NCBI RefSeq assembly: GCF_014191715.1
Contig: NZ_JACHWY010000001.1
Location: forward strand, 806,001-870,000
Reading direction: 5' to 3'
From: Litorivivens lipolytica
GTDB lineage: Bacteria > Pseudomonadota > Gammaproteobacteria > Pseudomonadales > Spongiibacteraceae
DNA: 64,000 nucleotides
Positions 23,829 to 33,883 of the stretch are shown here, piece by piece. Both the position numbers and the translations under genes were made by a program. The notes below the pieces were generated by a model, which made no database searches, had not been told where the DNA came from, and worked only from the letters and a program-made list of their open reading frames with translations. Each line of letters begins with the position of its first letter. The first letter of the stretch is position 1.

Positions 23829-25145
23829 TTAGCGGGGCAAGGCGACAAGAAAAATCAGCGGCTTAGCGCCTTTGTGCTCAATCTCCAATCCCCTCCAGTT
23901 TTGCGGCAAGAGAACCGCCTGCTCGGCTTGCAGCGGGCACACGCCTAGCGGCAGCTCGCCCTGCACCTGCATAAGCACCGCATAGTCTGAAGGGCTCGGG
24001 ATCGAAACGGTGTATCCGGGCGCCACGGTATAACGCTGCACCTCAAAATCCGGAAAATCGACAATGCGTTCGACGCAGACACCCTCGCTCTCAACCAACA
24101 CCTCAAAAGGCGCCTCGGGCTCGGGCTCGAGATTCATCAGCTCGATGGCCTTGGCAGTATCCCAGTGCTTTTGTGTGAGCACTTTCTGGGCGAAGGCCAC
24201 AATCAAACGCTCATAGACGGGGGTCTGGAACTCGACCGTGCGCACGCCGTGCTGCAGGGAATGCGGCGTCAGGGTAGGCACCTTGACCACATCCCCCACC
24301 CGCAAGGGTTTGAGGGCGGTAAAGCGATTCATGGCGTCGCGCTGGGATTTCTCCTCCGCGGTCAGTTCTGCAGGCAGGTCCGCCAACCAGGCCTCCCTGT
24401 CCGCCGCCCTGCCCTCAGTTTCGGCTCGCCGATCAAGCTCCTCGTCAATTTTGCGACGAACCGCCTCATAATCTGCTACAGCGCTAGCAAAGGCGCTGCG
24501 AAATTCGCTGTCGCTGTCATATTGCGCACGAACCGCCGGATCAAAACCAAAGCGAATGGCACCGGTACCATCCGGCCAGGCGCTCTCATCTACTGCCGTA
24601 ACCACATAGACTTCCCGCTTTTCTTCGTGCAGCTCGAAATAGAGATCACCAAAGACCTCTTCCGGACGCGGCGCCAGTATTTTAAGGAGCACAATACCCC
24701 GCTCCCGACCCGCGACCAGCTGATCCGGCAAGGCGGAAAGCACCCACGGCAGTGGCACACTGCGTCCCGCATGGCCCGCTCCGGCCAGACCGCGATCTTC
24801 CATTCCGGTGTACCAGATCTCTCCCCCCCAGGGTTTGGGGATATGGACAGGATCAAGCGCAATCGCTGTGTTGGTGCTGAAAACGTCGGTTTGCAGTTCA
24901 CTCGCCAAGGTCGCGAGGTCGCCCGCATGCGCTTTCAGCGTTTCCCGCAACGGCTTCGAGTCAGATTGAACAATGAATGTGGTTCCCTGCTCCTGTCGTT
25001 GATAAACCGCTATCAAGCGCTCCTCACCGCCTTCCGATGACCAGAAGCGCTCAAGGCCATAGGCAATCGCCACCAAACCGCCTGGGGGTTGTGCGGCCAA
25101 CAGGGATTCCGGTGAATGCTGGGCGAGGAGTACGGGAACAGTCAT
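23829..25145 (-). CDS. Phosphomannose-isomerase-like cupin protein
   Basis: A 438-aa protein whose segment HIPKPWGGEIWYTGMEDRG (near 95-115) resembles the Lys-Pro-Trp-Gly-Gly signature of type I mannose-6-phosphate isomerases. It also has a late cupin-like TLTPHSLQHGVRTVEFQTP that could hold metal-binding His residues, and a helical insertion rich in Ala, Glu and Arg (about 215-290). I cannot confirm the full set of isomerase zinc ligands, so the reaction is unproven. The ATG at 25143-25145 is chosen; an open frame extends to 25340, but it would run through the fadA terminator. No other sugar-nucleotide genes adjoin it, so it may be a divergent or non-catalytic member. Confidence 0.65.
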   Translation of the reverse strand: MTVPVLLAQHSPESLLAAQPPGGLVAIAYGLERFWSSEGGEERLIAVYQRQEQGTTFIVQSDSKPLRETLKAHAGDLATLASELQTDVFSTNTAIALDPVHIPKPWGGEIWYTGMEDRGLAGAGHAGRSVPLPWVLSALPDQLVAGRERGIVLLKILAPRPEEVFGDLYFELHEEKREVYVVTAVDESAWPDGTGAIRFGFDPAVRAQYDSDSEFRSAFASAVADYEAVRRKIDEELDRRAETEGRAADREAWLADLPAELTAEEKSQRDAMNRFTALKPLRVGDVVKVPTLTPHSLQHGVRTVEFQTPVYERLIVAFAQKVLTQKHWDTAKAIELMNLEPEPEAPFEVLVESEGVCVERIVDFPDFEVQRYTVAPGYTVSIPSPSDYAVLMQVQGELPLGVCPLQAEQAVLLPQNWRGLEIEHKGAKPLIFLVALPR

Positions 25146-25220
25146 GAGCGGGAATGGGCTGTAAATAACAGGCTGATAGCTTCGGAAGCGCAATGGTAGC
25201 ACGGCCAACTGCCTGATCGC

Positions 25221-25249
25221 ACAAACAAAAACGGGCCCGAAGGCCCGTT
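25221..25249 (-). terminator. Intrinsic terminator after fadA
   Basis: On the minus strand AACGGGCC/GGCCCGTT (25230-25249) with a 4-nt loop is followed by TTTGTTTGTG. It lies 23 bp past the fadA stop. Confidence 0.85.
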
Positions 25250-25272
25250 TGCGACGTGCATCGAACGATGAA

Positions 25273-26451
<1,179 letters not shown>

Positions 26452-26469
26452 TTAAGCTCCTGCACCAGA

Positions 26470-28617
26470 TTATTTAAAGAAGGTTTCGCCGTTTTCGGCC
26501 ATTTTGCGAATGCTCTCAGTGGGCTCGTAGAGCTTACCGAGGTGGGCAAATTTATCTGCCATTTCGCAGAAGGCCTTGGCACCCATCTGGTCGATGTAGC
26601 GCAGCGCGCCGCCACGGAATACCGGGAAGCCGATACCCATGATCAGACCCATGTCCGCATCTTCCGGGCAGCTGACGATGTTCTCATCCAGACAGCGCAG
26701 AGTTTCGGTACACATGGGGATCATCATGCGGGCAACGATTTCTTCGTCAGTGATCTCGATGGACTTCTCGGCGCAATCGGCCGCCATTTTCAGGGCCGTT
26801 TCGTCTTCAGTCTTGCGCGGCTTGCCCTTCTTGTCCTTCTCGTAGCGGTAGAAGCCAACACCGTTCTTCTGACCGTAGCGATCAGCCTTGAACATCAGCT
26901 CGGAAATACCGGTGTAGTCGTGCTTCATGCGATCCGGGAAGCCTTCTGCCATCACTTCGGCAGCGTGGAAACCGGTATCGATACCCACCACGTCCATCAG
27001 GTAGGCAGGACCCATCGGCATGCCGAATTTTTCCATGACCTTGTCGATGCGGCGGAAATCCACACCGTCACGCACCATCATGTCGAAACCGGCAAAGTAC
27101 GGGAACAGAACACGGTTAACGAAGAATCCGGGGCAATCGTTGATAACAATCGGCGTCTTGCCCATTTGCGTGGCGTATTTCACAACGCGCGCAACGGTTT
27201 CATCGCTGGTCTTCTCACCGCGAATAACCTCAACCAGCGGCATCTGATGTACCGGGTTGAAGAAGTGCATGCCACAGAAGTTTTCCGGACGCTTCAGGGG
27301 CTCGGCCAGACGGGTGATCGAGATCGTTGAAGTGTTGGAAGCCAGCACCGCGTCTTCACGAATGTGCTGCTCGCACTCGGACAGTACCGCGTGTTTGACC
27401 TTCACGTTTTCAACAACCGCTTCAACGACAACGTCGGCTTTATCAAAACCGGTGTAGTCCAGCGTCGGACGGATGCTGCTCAGCACTTCACCCATTTGCA
27501 GGCCAGACATACGGCCGCGATCAACGCGCTTGGCCAGCAGTTTGGTGGCTTCGCTCATACCCAGATCCAGACCCGCGTCTGCGATGTCCTTCATCAGGAT
27601 CGGCGTGCCCTTGTAAGCGCTCTGGTAAGCAATACCGCCGCCCATGATGCCGGCACCCAGTACAGCCGCCTTGTTTACAGGCTCAGCCTTGTTTTCCCAC
27701 TGCTTGTTGCGCTTACCCAGAGTCTGCTGGTTCAGGAACAGACCAACCAGTGCAGCCGCTTCAGGTGTTTTGGCCAGCTTGGCGAAGTATTCAATTTCAA
27801 CTTCGATGGCTTCGTCACGACCCAGAGCCGCGTTTTTCTCCATGGATTTGCCAACGGTCAGCGGCGCGGGCATGTTCTTGCCAGCCTGCTGGGCGATCAT
27901 GGCTTTACCGGTGGTGAAAGACATCATGCGCTCGATGTCGTTCAGTTTAACCGGCTCCAGTTTTTCCTGACGGCGGGCTTTGTAATCGAAGGTGCCGTCG
28001 ATGGCTTTGGAGAGCAAATCCAGCGCCGCGTCGCGCAGGTTGTCAGGCTCAACAACCGCGTCCACACCGCCGTCTTTCAAAGCGGCATCAGGCTTTTGAT
28101 CATTGCCAGTAGCCGCCCACAGCATGGCGTTGTCGGGACCGATGACTCGCGGCAGGCGTACAGTGCCGCCGAAACCGGGGTTGATGCCCAGTTTAACTTC
28201 CGGCAGACCAACACGGGCCTTACTGGACATAACGCGGTAGTCACAGGCCAGACACATTTCAAAACCGCCACCCAGTGCGATGCCGTTAATGGCCGCTACA
28301 GTGGGAACCGGCAGGTCTTCGAAACGATTGAAGATGCCATTGGCCTCGCGAACCCAGCCCTTCAGCTCGTCGTCGGGCAGTTTGAACATGTCGGTGAATT
28401 CCATGATATCGGCACCGACGATAAAGACAGACTTGGCACTGGTGACCAGAACCCCTTTCAGGTCCTTTTCCTGGGCCAGCGCTTTGGTGGCTTCGTCCAG
28501 TTCGCGTAGCGTAAGCTGGTCGAATTTATTGACAGATTCGCCTTGCTGATCGAAACACAGCTCAGCGACACCGTTATCCAGGAACTTGGCCGAGATGGCC
28601 TTGCCTTCGTAAATCAT
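26470..28617 (-). CDS. fadB: Fatty-acid oxidation multienzyme FadB
   Basis: Enoyl-CoA hydratase, 3-hydroxyacyl-CoA dehydrogenase and isomerase of aerobic beta-oxidation. The 715-aa protein has an N-terminal crotonase domain ([20 protein letters not shown] near 110-130, and [20 protein letters not shown]) and a NAD-binding dehydrogenase domain with [16 protein letters not shown] near 318. The dehydrogenase signature includes [18 protein letters not shown] lies 8 nt before the ATG. A palindromic operator-like site is about 140 bp upstream. Confidence 0.96.
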   Translation of the reverse strand: MIYEGKAISAKFLDNGVAELCFDQQGESVNKFDQLTLRELDEATKALAQEKDLKGVLVTSAKSVFIVGADIMEFTDMFKLPDDELKGWVREANGIFNRFEDLPVPTVAAINGIALGGGFEMCLACDYRVMSSKARVGLPEVKLGINPGFGGTVRLPRVIGPDNAMLWAATGNDQKPDAALKDGGVDAVVEPDNLRDAALDLLSKAIDGTFDYKARRQEKLEPVKLNDIERMMSFTTGKAMIAQQAGKNMPAPLTVGKSMEKNAALGRDEAIEVEIEYFAKLAKTPEAAALVGLFLNQQTLGKRNKQWENKAEPVNKAAVLGAGIMGGGIAYQSAYKGTPILMKDIADAGLDLGMSEATKLLAKRVDRGRMSGLQMGEVLSSIRPTLDYTGFDKADVVVEAVVENVKVKHAVLSECEQHIREDAVLASNTSTISITRLAEPLKRPENFCGMHFFNPVHQMPLVEVIRGEKTSDETVARVVKYATQMGKTPIVINDCPGFFVNRVLFPYFAGFDMMVRDGVDFRRIDKVMEKFGMPMGPAYLMDVVGIDTGFHAAEVMAEGFPDRMKHDYTGISELMFKADRYGQKNGVGFYRYEKDKKGKPRKTEDETALKMAADCAEKSIEITDEEIVARMMIPMCTETLRCLDENIVSCPEDADMGLIMGIGFPVFRGGALRYIDQMGAKAFCEMADKFAHLGKLYEPTESIRKMAENGETFFK

Positions 28618-28755
28618 GTGTTTTCCTCACATCACTTGAGTTATTGGCTGCAGTGCAGCGTGAACACATCGCCGGCGAACCGGCCATTGTCGAAAATCCG
28701 ACGGGCGTTCAAATCCTTCCTCGGCGCGGCGCCGGATGAGTACAGCTGACGCCAC

Positions 28756-28780
28756 AAACATGTTTACCATGTAAACATGG
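28756..28780. promoter_or_regulatory. Palindromic operator upstream of fadBA
   Basis: AAACATGTTT (28756-28765) is a perfect palindrome and overlaps GTTTAC-CAT-GTAAAC (28762-28776), a second inverted repeat. In Pseudomonas, the TetR-family regulator PsrA binds C/G-AAAC-(2-4 nt)-GTTT-G/C sites at fadBA and is released by long-chain acyl-CoA. CAAAC-AT-GTTT fits that pattern except for the last base. The match to PsrA is an inference; the palindrome itself is plain. I did not find a convincing -35/-10 pair here. Confidence 0.55.
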
Positions 28781-28831
28781 GGTGCAGACATTACCGTAAC
28801 CGGCCATTTTCCGCAACCGCTTAGGCCCGCC

Positions 28832-29881
28832 TCAGCCCGTCAAACACTCAGGATCAAAGGTATAGCCTCCTTCCAGCCAGTCGCAGACCTCTTTGGCCGC
28901 CGGATGGGGCAATGACCGATATTCATGCAGCAGAGCGCGTTTCTCCCGATCAGAAAGCCCGTCCAGCCCTTGGCGCTGGAATCGCGCCCAATCCCGCTCC
29001 AACACCTGCGACAAGTCTGCGGGAAGCCTATCCAGTGAGGCACGACGCAACTGATCCGCATCAGTGTAGTCGCTGTACAATTGCGGGAGGGTCATCAGTG
29101 GAATTTTTGACAGACTCGGCTGATTCATCGGATTGGCGAAATGCCCCGCCGCCGCCTGTTTAATCGCGGGATCACGACCGGTAAAGGCATTCAGATGAAG
29201 AAAGGGGCTAGTTTTGCGGCCATCGTTGACGGGGTAGTTGTCCCACAATAGCGGCTTACGCCCGGTAAGCTCGGTGAATTGGCGACAATCCTCGACCGTC
29301 AGCGTCTCGCAAATGACCTTCGCACCGGTCCAGAGAATATCAACACTGGCATCCAGCCCCGCATCGAGATCTTGCAGATAGTTCGCCGGGCGCTCACCAA
29401 AAACCTCATCCAACACCGGATCAAAACTGTAGTAGCCGGGGCAAACAGCCAACTCACCGTCAAAGACGTCACGCACATCGTGCATAACACGGGATTGACT
29501 GGCAGCAAGATCGGCGTGATCACCGCGCATATCGTCAAACAGTATCCACAGCGTATCGAGCCCAATCGCTGCAAGCTCGTTGAGACGATCTCTCAATACC
29601 GCCCGATCACGGTCTGAATAGGATAATTGCAGTCCCATGGGTGACAGGCCCACCCCGAATTTCAGGCCCAATCCACGGCAATACGCTGAAAAATGCGTCA
29701 GATTCTGGAGATCAACAAATGGCTCGCGCCATTGCGCGCGCAGGCTACCATCCCCTTTCGGCGCATAGACGTAGTGACTGTAGCCGGCGTCGGCGAGAAA
29801 AGACGCCATATCGTGACGTTCCGGCCAGGACCATTGGCGCCCGTAGAAGCCCTCTATTAATCCCAGCCGAAAGGTCGACAT
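28832..29881 (-). CDS. GH84-type beta-N-acetylglucosaminidase (O-GlcNAcase-like)
   Basis: A 349-aa glycoside hydrolase matching family GH84, which removes beta-linked N-acetylglucosamine by substrate-assisted catalysis. Seen: the start GLIEGFYGRQWSWPER, then YVYAPKGD (37-44), the catalytic Asp pair in LWILFDDM (Asp116-Asp117), ILWTGAKV (about 182-189) and the family signature LLWDNYPVND (211-220). It has no signal peptide or extra binding modules, so a cytoplasmic catalytic-domain-only enzyme is predicted; classic bacterial GH84 enzymes are secreted and larger. It starts 8 bp after gcvT, in the tatD-gcvT unit. Substrate could be a GlcNAc-modified protein, peptidoglycan fragment or chitin oligomer; none is shown by the sequence. 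Confidence 0.85.
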   Translation of the reverse strand: MSTFRLGLIEGFYGRQWSWPERHDMASFLADAGYSHYVYAPKGDGSLRAQWREPFVDLQNLTHFSAYCRGLGLKFGVGLSPMGLQLSYSDRDRAVLRDRLNELAAIGLDTLWILFDDMRGDHADLAASQSRVMHDVRDVFDGELAVCPGYYSFDPVLDEVFGERPANYLQDLDAGLDASVDILWTGAKVICETLTVEDCRQFTELTGRKPLLWDNYPVNDGRKTSPFLHLNAFTGRDPAIKQAAAGHFANPMNQPSLSKIPLMTLPQLYSDYTDADQLRRASLDRLPADLSQVLERDWARFQRQGLDGLSDREKRALLHEYRSLPHPAAKEVCDWLEGGYTFDPECLTG

Positions 29882-29889
29882 GCGTGGGA

Positions 29890-30993
29890 TTAGCCTCTGA
29901 AATAACGCTGTTCAACAAAGGGCTTGCTGCGCACGGCAATGGGGATTTTCTTTTTGCGTACCTCGGCGAAAATTTCCCCTTCCATCGCAGCAGAGGAAAC
30001 ATAGCCCATGGCAACGGGCTTGCTTACGCTGGGACCAAAACCACCGCTGGTTACCACGCCAACCGGCACATCGTTGGCATCCACTAGGCGCACGCCCTCA
30101 CGAACGGGCGCGCGACCTTCTATGTCCAGCAGCACCCGCTGGCTGTCCACCCCAGTAGACCACTGTGCAGCAATCACCTCAGAACCGGGATAGCCGCCGG
30201 CGCGCTCGCCATCAGGGCGGCGGGCCTTGTTGACCGCCCATTTCAGATTGGCGGTAACCGGAGTTTTGCTGGTGTCGATATCATGGCCATAGAGACAAAG
30301 TCCCGCTTCCAGTCGCAGGGAATCCCGTGCGCCGAGACCGATGGCGGAAACTTCATCGCAGGCCAGCAGAGCTTCGGCGAGCTCTGCGGCGCGTGTAGAC
30401 GGCACCGAGATTTCATAGCCGTCTTCACCGGTGTAGCCCGAGCAGCTGACCCAACAATCGATGCCGGCTACTGTCAGATCAGCGGTATCCATAAATACCA
30501 TCTTTTCCGCACCGGGTGCCAAGCGTTCCATCACCGCGCGGGCTTTCGGCCCCTGCAATGCGAGCAGAGCTTTGTCGTCCAGCAATTCGAACTGCAGTTG
30601 GGGAACCCGGGCGCGCAGCCAGGCCAGATCCTCGTGTTTACAGGCCGCGTTAACCACCAGCATGAAATGGTCACCACAGTTGGCAAACATCAGATCATCG
30701 AGAATACCGCCCTCTTCGTTGGTCAGCAGACCGTAGCGCTGGCGGTTCTCTGCCAGACCGATCACGTCCTGAGGCAAGGCGCTTTCCAGTGCCGCTGCGA
30801 TGTCCTCACCCGTAACGCGAATCTGCCCCATATGCGATACATCAAACAAGCCGGCGCTGTCGCGGGTGGCGAGATGTTCTTTCAATACGCCTTCCGGGTA
30901 TTGCACGGGCATGGCATAGCCTGCAAAGGGAACCATTTTCGCACCGAGTTTTTCGTGCAAATCAAACAGCGGGGTTTTCAACAGATCAGACAA
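29890..30993 (-). CDS. gcvT: Aminomethyltransferase GcvT (glycine cleavage T protein)
   Basis: Transfers the methylene group from aminomethyl-lipoyl H protein to tetrahydrofolate. The 367-aa protein starts [22 protein letters not shown], has [11 protein letters not shown], the folate-side [12 protein letters not shown] and [20 protein letters not shown]. Length is typical. The start codon appears to be TTG (30991-30993) with AGAGG about 9 nt upstream, overlapping the tatD stop; no suitable ATG is in frame before the conserved N-terminus. No gcvH or gcvP lies beside it in this window, and no glycine riboswitch is seen. Confidence 0.92.
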   Translation of the reverse strand: MSDLLKTPLFDLHEKLGAKMVPFAGYAMPVQYPEGVLKEHLATRDSAGLFDVSHMGQIRVTGEDIAAALESALPQDVIGLAENRQRYGLLTNEEGGILDDLMFANCGDHFMLVVNAACKHEDLAWLRARVPQLQFELLDDKALLALQGPKARAVMERLAPGAEKMVFMDTADLTVAGIDCWVSCSGYTGEDGYEISVPSTRAAELAEALLACDEVSAIGLGARDSLRLEAGLCLYGHDIDTSKTPVTANLKWAVNKARRPDGERAGGYPGSEVIAAQWSTGVDSQRVLLDIEGRAPVREGVRLVDANDVPVGVVTSGGFGPSVSKPVAMGYVSSAAMEGEIFAEVRKKKIPIAVRSKPFVEQRYFRG

Positions 30994-31005
30994 GGAGCAG
31001 GCCTC

Positions 31006-31782
31006 TTAAGCTGCCAGTTTAAACAGGCGATTAAAGTTTTCAGCGGTTTGCGCGACCACCTCTTCAAAGGAAATGCCCTTGATATCAGCCACGCATTGCG
31101 CCACTTCCACTACGTATTTGGGCTCGTTTTTCTTGCCGCGAAACGGCACCGGCGCCAGATAGGGAGAATCGGTTTCCACAAGCATACGATCCAGCGGCAC
31201 GCTGGCAACCACCTCGCGTAAATCTGCAGCATTTTTGAAGGTGATAATACCCGAGAAGGAAATATAGAAATTCATATCCAGCGCCGCATGAGCCATTTCC
31301 CGGCTCTCGGTAAAACAGTGCAGCACACCGGCCACGTCAGGATCGGATTCTTCGCGAATAATATCGAGGGTGTCCTGGCGAGCATTGCGGGTATGGACTA
31401 TTAACGGCTTGCGGATTTTGGCGGCAGCGCGAAGGTGATTGCGAAAACTGTCCTGTTGGGCGGCCTTGTTGTCTTCGGAGTAATAATAATCCAGACCGGT
31501 TTCACCGATGGCAATCACTCGCTGGTGATCCGCCAGTTCGATCAGTGCATCAGTTGCTTCAATGTCGTCAGCCAGGTCCAGTGGGTGGATACCGACGGAT
31601 GCGTAGATGTCCTCATGTTTTGAGGCAATATCCACCACAGTTTGCGCATTGCCGCGATCAATGCCGATGCACAACATCCGCTGCACACCGCGCTCGCGCG
31701 CCGCCTGCAGTGCCGCGTCGAGATTACCGTCATAGGGAGAAAGATCCAGTCTGTCGAGATGACAGTGGCTATCGATCAACAT
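31006..31782 (-). CDS. TatD-family deoxyribonuclease (YcfH-type)
   Basis: Metal-dependent hydrolase of the TatD family; members cut DNA or act in RNA and protein quality control. With the ATG at 31780-31782 it is 258 aa; a longer upstream open frame is spurious as it would overlap pilZ. Metal-site motifs: MLIDSHCHLD (1-10), GETGLDYYY, HTRNA, GVLHCFTES and VETDSPYLAPVPFRGK. In tmk-holB-pilZ-tatD order this matches the E. coli YcfH locus. It is coupled to gcvT downstream. Confidence 0.92.
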   Translation of the reverse strand: MLIDSHCHLDRLDLSPYDGNLDAALQAARERGVQRMLCIGIDRGNAQTVVDIASKHEDIYASVGIHPLDLADDIEATDALIELADHQRVIAIGETGLDYYYSEDNKAAQQDSFRNHLRAAAKIRKPLIVHTRNARQDTLDIIREESDPDVAGVLHCFTESREMAHAALDMNFYISFSGIITFKNAADLREVVASVPLDRMLVETDSPYLAPVPFRGKKNEPKYVVEVAQCVADIKGISFEEVVAQTAENFNRLFKLAA

Positions 31783-31843
31783 AATACCTGTTCCGTATTT
31801 ACTGATACCCGAATGGGCTAAGTTGCGATGCGGCGCCCGACCG

Positions 31844-32194
31844 TTACATCGTATGAGTCGCGCGATCGGAATCCAGCATACCCGCCAGATATTCCTCGAT
31901 CTTGCGATTGGCAGTATCGTCATCGCCAATAAACTGAACGCCGATACCGGGGCTGCGGTTACCCTGCGCACCACGCGGCGTAATCCAGACAACCTTGCCA
32001 GCTACCGGAATCTTTTCGGGCTCTTCCATCAGCGTAAGAAGCATGAAAACCTCATCACCGATCTGATAAGGTTTATTGGTCGGAATAAACAGACCGCCAC
32101 CGCTCACAAAGGGCATATACGCACTGAACAGCACAGACTTATCCTTGATGTTCAGTGACAGCATGCCACCTTTGCCACCCGGGTTCAGCGCCAT
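31844..32194 (-). CDS. pilZ: PilZ-domain protein, type IV pilus-linked
   Basis: A 116-aa single PilZ domain between holB and tatD, the position of the original Pseudomonas pilZ gene needed for type IV pilus assembly. The body is LSLNIKDKSVLFSAYMPFV ... GGLFIPTNKPYQIGDEVFM ... VPVAGKVVWITPRG ... GIGVQFIGDD. The RxxxR and (D/N)xSxxG residues that bind cyclic-di-GMP in canonical PilZ domains are not seen, as expected for this subgroup, which acts through PilB/FimX contacts. AAGAGA precedes the ATG. No pilus genes are adjacent here. Confidence 0.88.
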   Translation of the reverse strand: MALNPGGKGGMLSLNIKDKSVLFSAYMPFVSGGGLFIPTNKPYQIGDEVFMLLTLMEEPEKIPVAGKVVWITPRGAQGNRSPGIGVQFIGDDDTANRKIEEYLAGMLDSDRATHTM

Positions 32195-32258
32195 TCTCTT
32201 TTTGCTCCGTTGTCGACGTTCGTGTCAGTCAGTATGCGCAAGCATAACGGGATGACCA

Positions 32259-33242
32259 CTATAGGCCAAGCCCTACCCGCCTTGCCGGCATATTCCAGCT
32301 CAGCAACAAAGACTCCAGCGTCAGCTGGCGGTTCACTGCCACACCGCGCTGAACCTGCGCGCGCAGTTCCAGAACTTGCTGCTGAAACGCGAGGATGTCC
32401 TGCGCCGGACGCTGCCGCCAGCTTTGCCAAATCGTGTTTACTGCAGACTCATCGCCCCCCATCACGGCACGCAACAAGTGATGAGTGCGCTGCGACAGCC
32501 ATTCCAGCAGAAAATCGAGTTCGCAGTCTTTCAACGCATCTGAAGCCTGCGACAAACTGATCTCGCCGGCAACCCACGCTTGCAAGGTCTCATCACAACG
32601 CTGGCGCGCAGCGAGACCATCACTCTCAAACAAAAACTGGGCGGCTAGCGGACGCCCCCCCGTTTCATGGAGGCAAACCTCACATTGCTCGCGATCGGTG
32701 ACAATCATCTTCAACCAATCCTGTGCCAGCGATTTTGGCGGCACGGGAAAGGGCAACCGCTGGCAGCGTGATCGAATGGTCGGCAGCAATCTGGCTGGCT
32801 CGTCACTGATTAGAATCAATACGGTATCACCCGTCGGCTCTTCCAGCGTTTTCAACAGCGCATTGGCGGTGTTGGTGTTCATCGCATCCGCAGGTTGAAT
32901 CAAAATCACTTTACGGCCGCCACTGCGATGGGCCGTTTGCGCTGAGATACCCACCAGCTCGCGCACCTGATCCACGCCAATCTGACGCTTGCCCTCAGGT
33001 GGCTCAATAATATGAATATCCGGGTTTTCCAGACCGAAATGACAAGCTCTGCAGGTACCGCATGCCCCTTGTGCAGAAGGCTGCTCACAGGCTAACCAGT
33101 GCATCAAGGCTTTGGCAAAACGCTGTTTGCCAATGCCCGACGGGCCGGACAACAACAGCGCGTGACCCAAACGCCCCTCTTCTTCAGCGCGTACCAGCTG
33201 ATCCCACTGACTCACCTGCCAGGGCAATATGGTCTCAGCCAT
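32259..33242 (-). CDS. holB: DNA polymerase III delta-prime subunit HolB
   Basis: Clamp-loader stator subunit. The 327-aa AAA+ protein has LLSGPSGIGKQRFAKALM (degenerate P-loop, near 31-48), a Cys cluster (CEQPSAQGACGTCRAC) for zinc, and the SRC motif (IRSRCQRL). It overlaps the tmk stop by 8 bp, so translation is coupled, and sits before pilZ in the usual order. Confidence 0.94.
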   Translation of the reverse strand: MAETILPWQVSQWDQLVRAEEEGRLGHALLLSGPSGIGKQRFAKALMHWLACEQPSAQGACGTCRACHFGLENPDIHIIEPPEGKRQIGVDQVRELVGISAQTAHRSGGRKVILIQPADAMNTNTANALLKTLEEPTGDTVLILISDEPARLLPTIRSRCQRLPFPVPPKSLAQDWLKMIVTDREQCEVCLHETGGRPLAAQFLFESDGLAARQRCDETLQAWVAGEISLSQASDALKDCELDFLLEWLSQRTHHLLRAVMGGDESAVNTIWQSWRQRPAQDILAFQQQVLELRAQVQRGVAVNRQLTLESLLLSWNMPARRVGLGL

Positions 33243-33870
33243 TGCCCGCTCCCGTCAGTTCACTGTCCAGAACCTTGCGAATATCTGACGCTACCGCCTC
33301 GATACTCTGGGCGGCGTCGATAACATGAAACCGCTCGGGGTCGGCCTTGGCGCGACTGAGATAGGCATCGCGCACGCGCTCGAAAAATTCCTGGGCCTCG
33401 GTTTCAAAACGATCCAGTTCACCACGTTCCTGCGCGCGGGACAGCCCGACTTCCGGGCAAAGATCGAGCAACAAAGTACAGTCAGGCTGCAGCCCTTCTT
33501 GCACCAACGCTTCCAGCTCTTCAATCAAAGTCGTTGGCAACTGCCGGCCGCCGCCCTGATAGGCAAAGGTCGCATCGGTAAAACGATCACAGAGTACCCA
33601 CTCGCCCCGCGCCAGAGCCGGCTTTACCACTTCGGCAAGGTGTTGGGCGCGGGCGGCAAACACCATCAGGAGTTCCGCTTTGGGATCTACCGCTTCTTCA
33701 CGCGGTGCCAACAGCAGTTCGCGCAGCTGCTCCGCCAGCGGCGTACCGCCGGGCTCCCGCGTTTGAATAAAGGGAATATTGTGGCTCTCAAGCCACTGCA
33801 CAATCACGGCAAGGTTGGTTGACTTCCCAACGCCCTCAGTGCCTTCCAGTGTAATAAATTTTCCGCTCAC
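33235..33870 (-). CDS. tmk: Thymidylate kinase
   Basis: Converts dTMP to dTDP with ATP in DNA precursor synthesis. The 211-aa protein starts with SGKFITLEGTEGVGKST (P-loop 9-18), has the dTMP-binding REPGGTPLAEQLR and the DRFTDATFAYQGGGRQ segment. The start is GTG at 33868-33870 with AAGG upstream, 13 bp after mltG. A much longer in-frame extension to 34071 overlaps mltG and is rejected. Confidence 0.95.
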   Translation of the reverse strand: MSGKFITLEGTEGVGKSTNLAVIVQWLESHNIPFIQTREPGGTPLAEQLRELLLAPREEAVDPKAELLMVFAARAQHLAEVVKPALARGEWVLCDRFTDATFAYQGGGRQLPTTLIEELEALVQEGLQPDCTLLLDLCPEVGLSRAQERGELDRFETEAQEFFERVRDAYLSRAKADPERFHVIDAAQSIEAVASDIRKVLDSELTGAGNG

Positions 33871-33883
33871 GACTGACCTTGAT

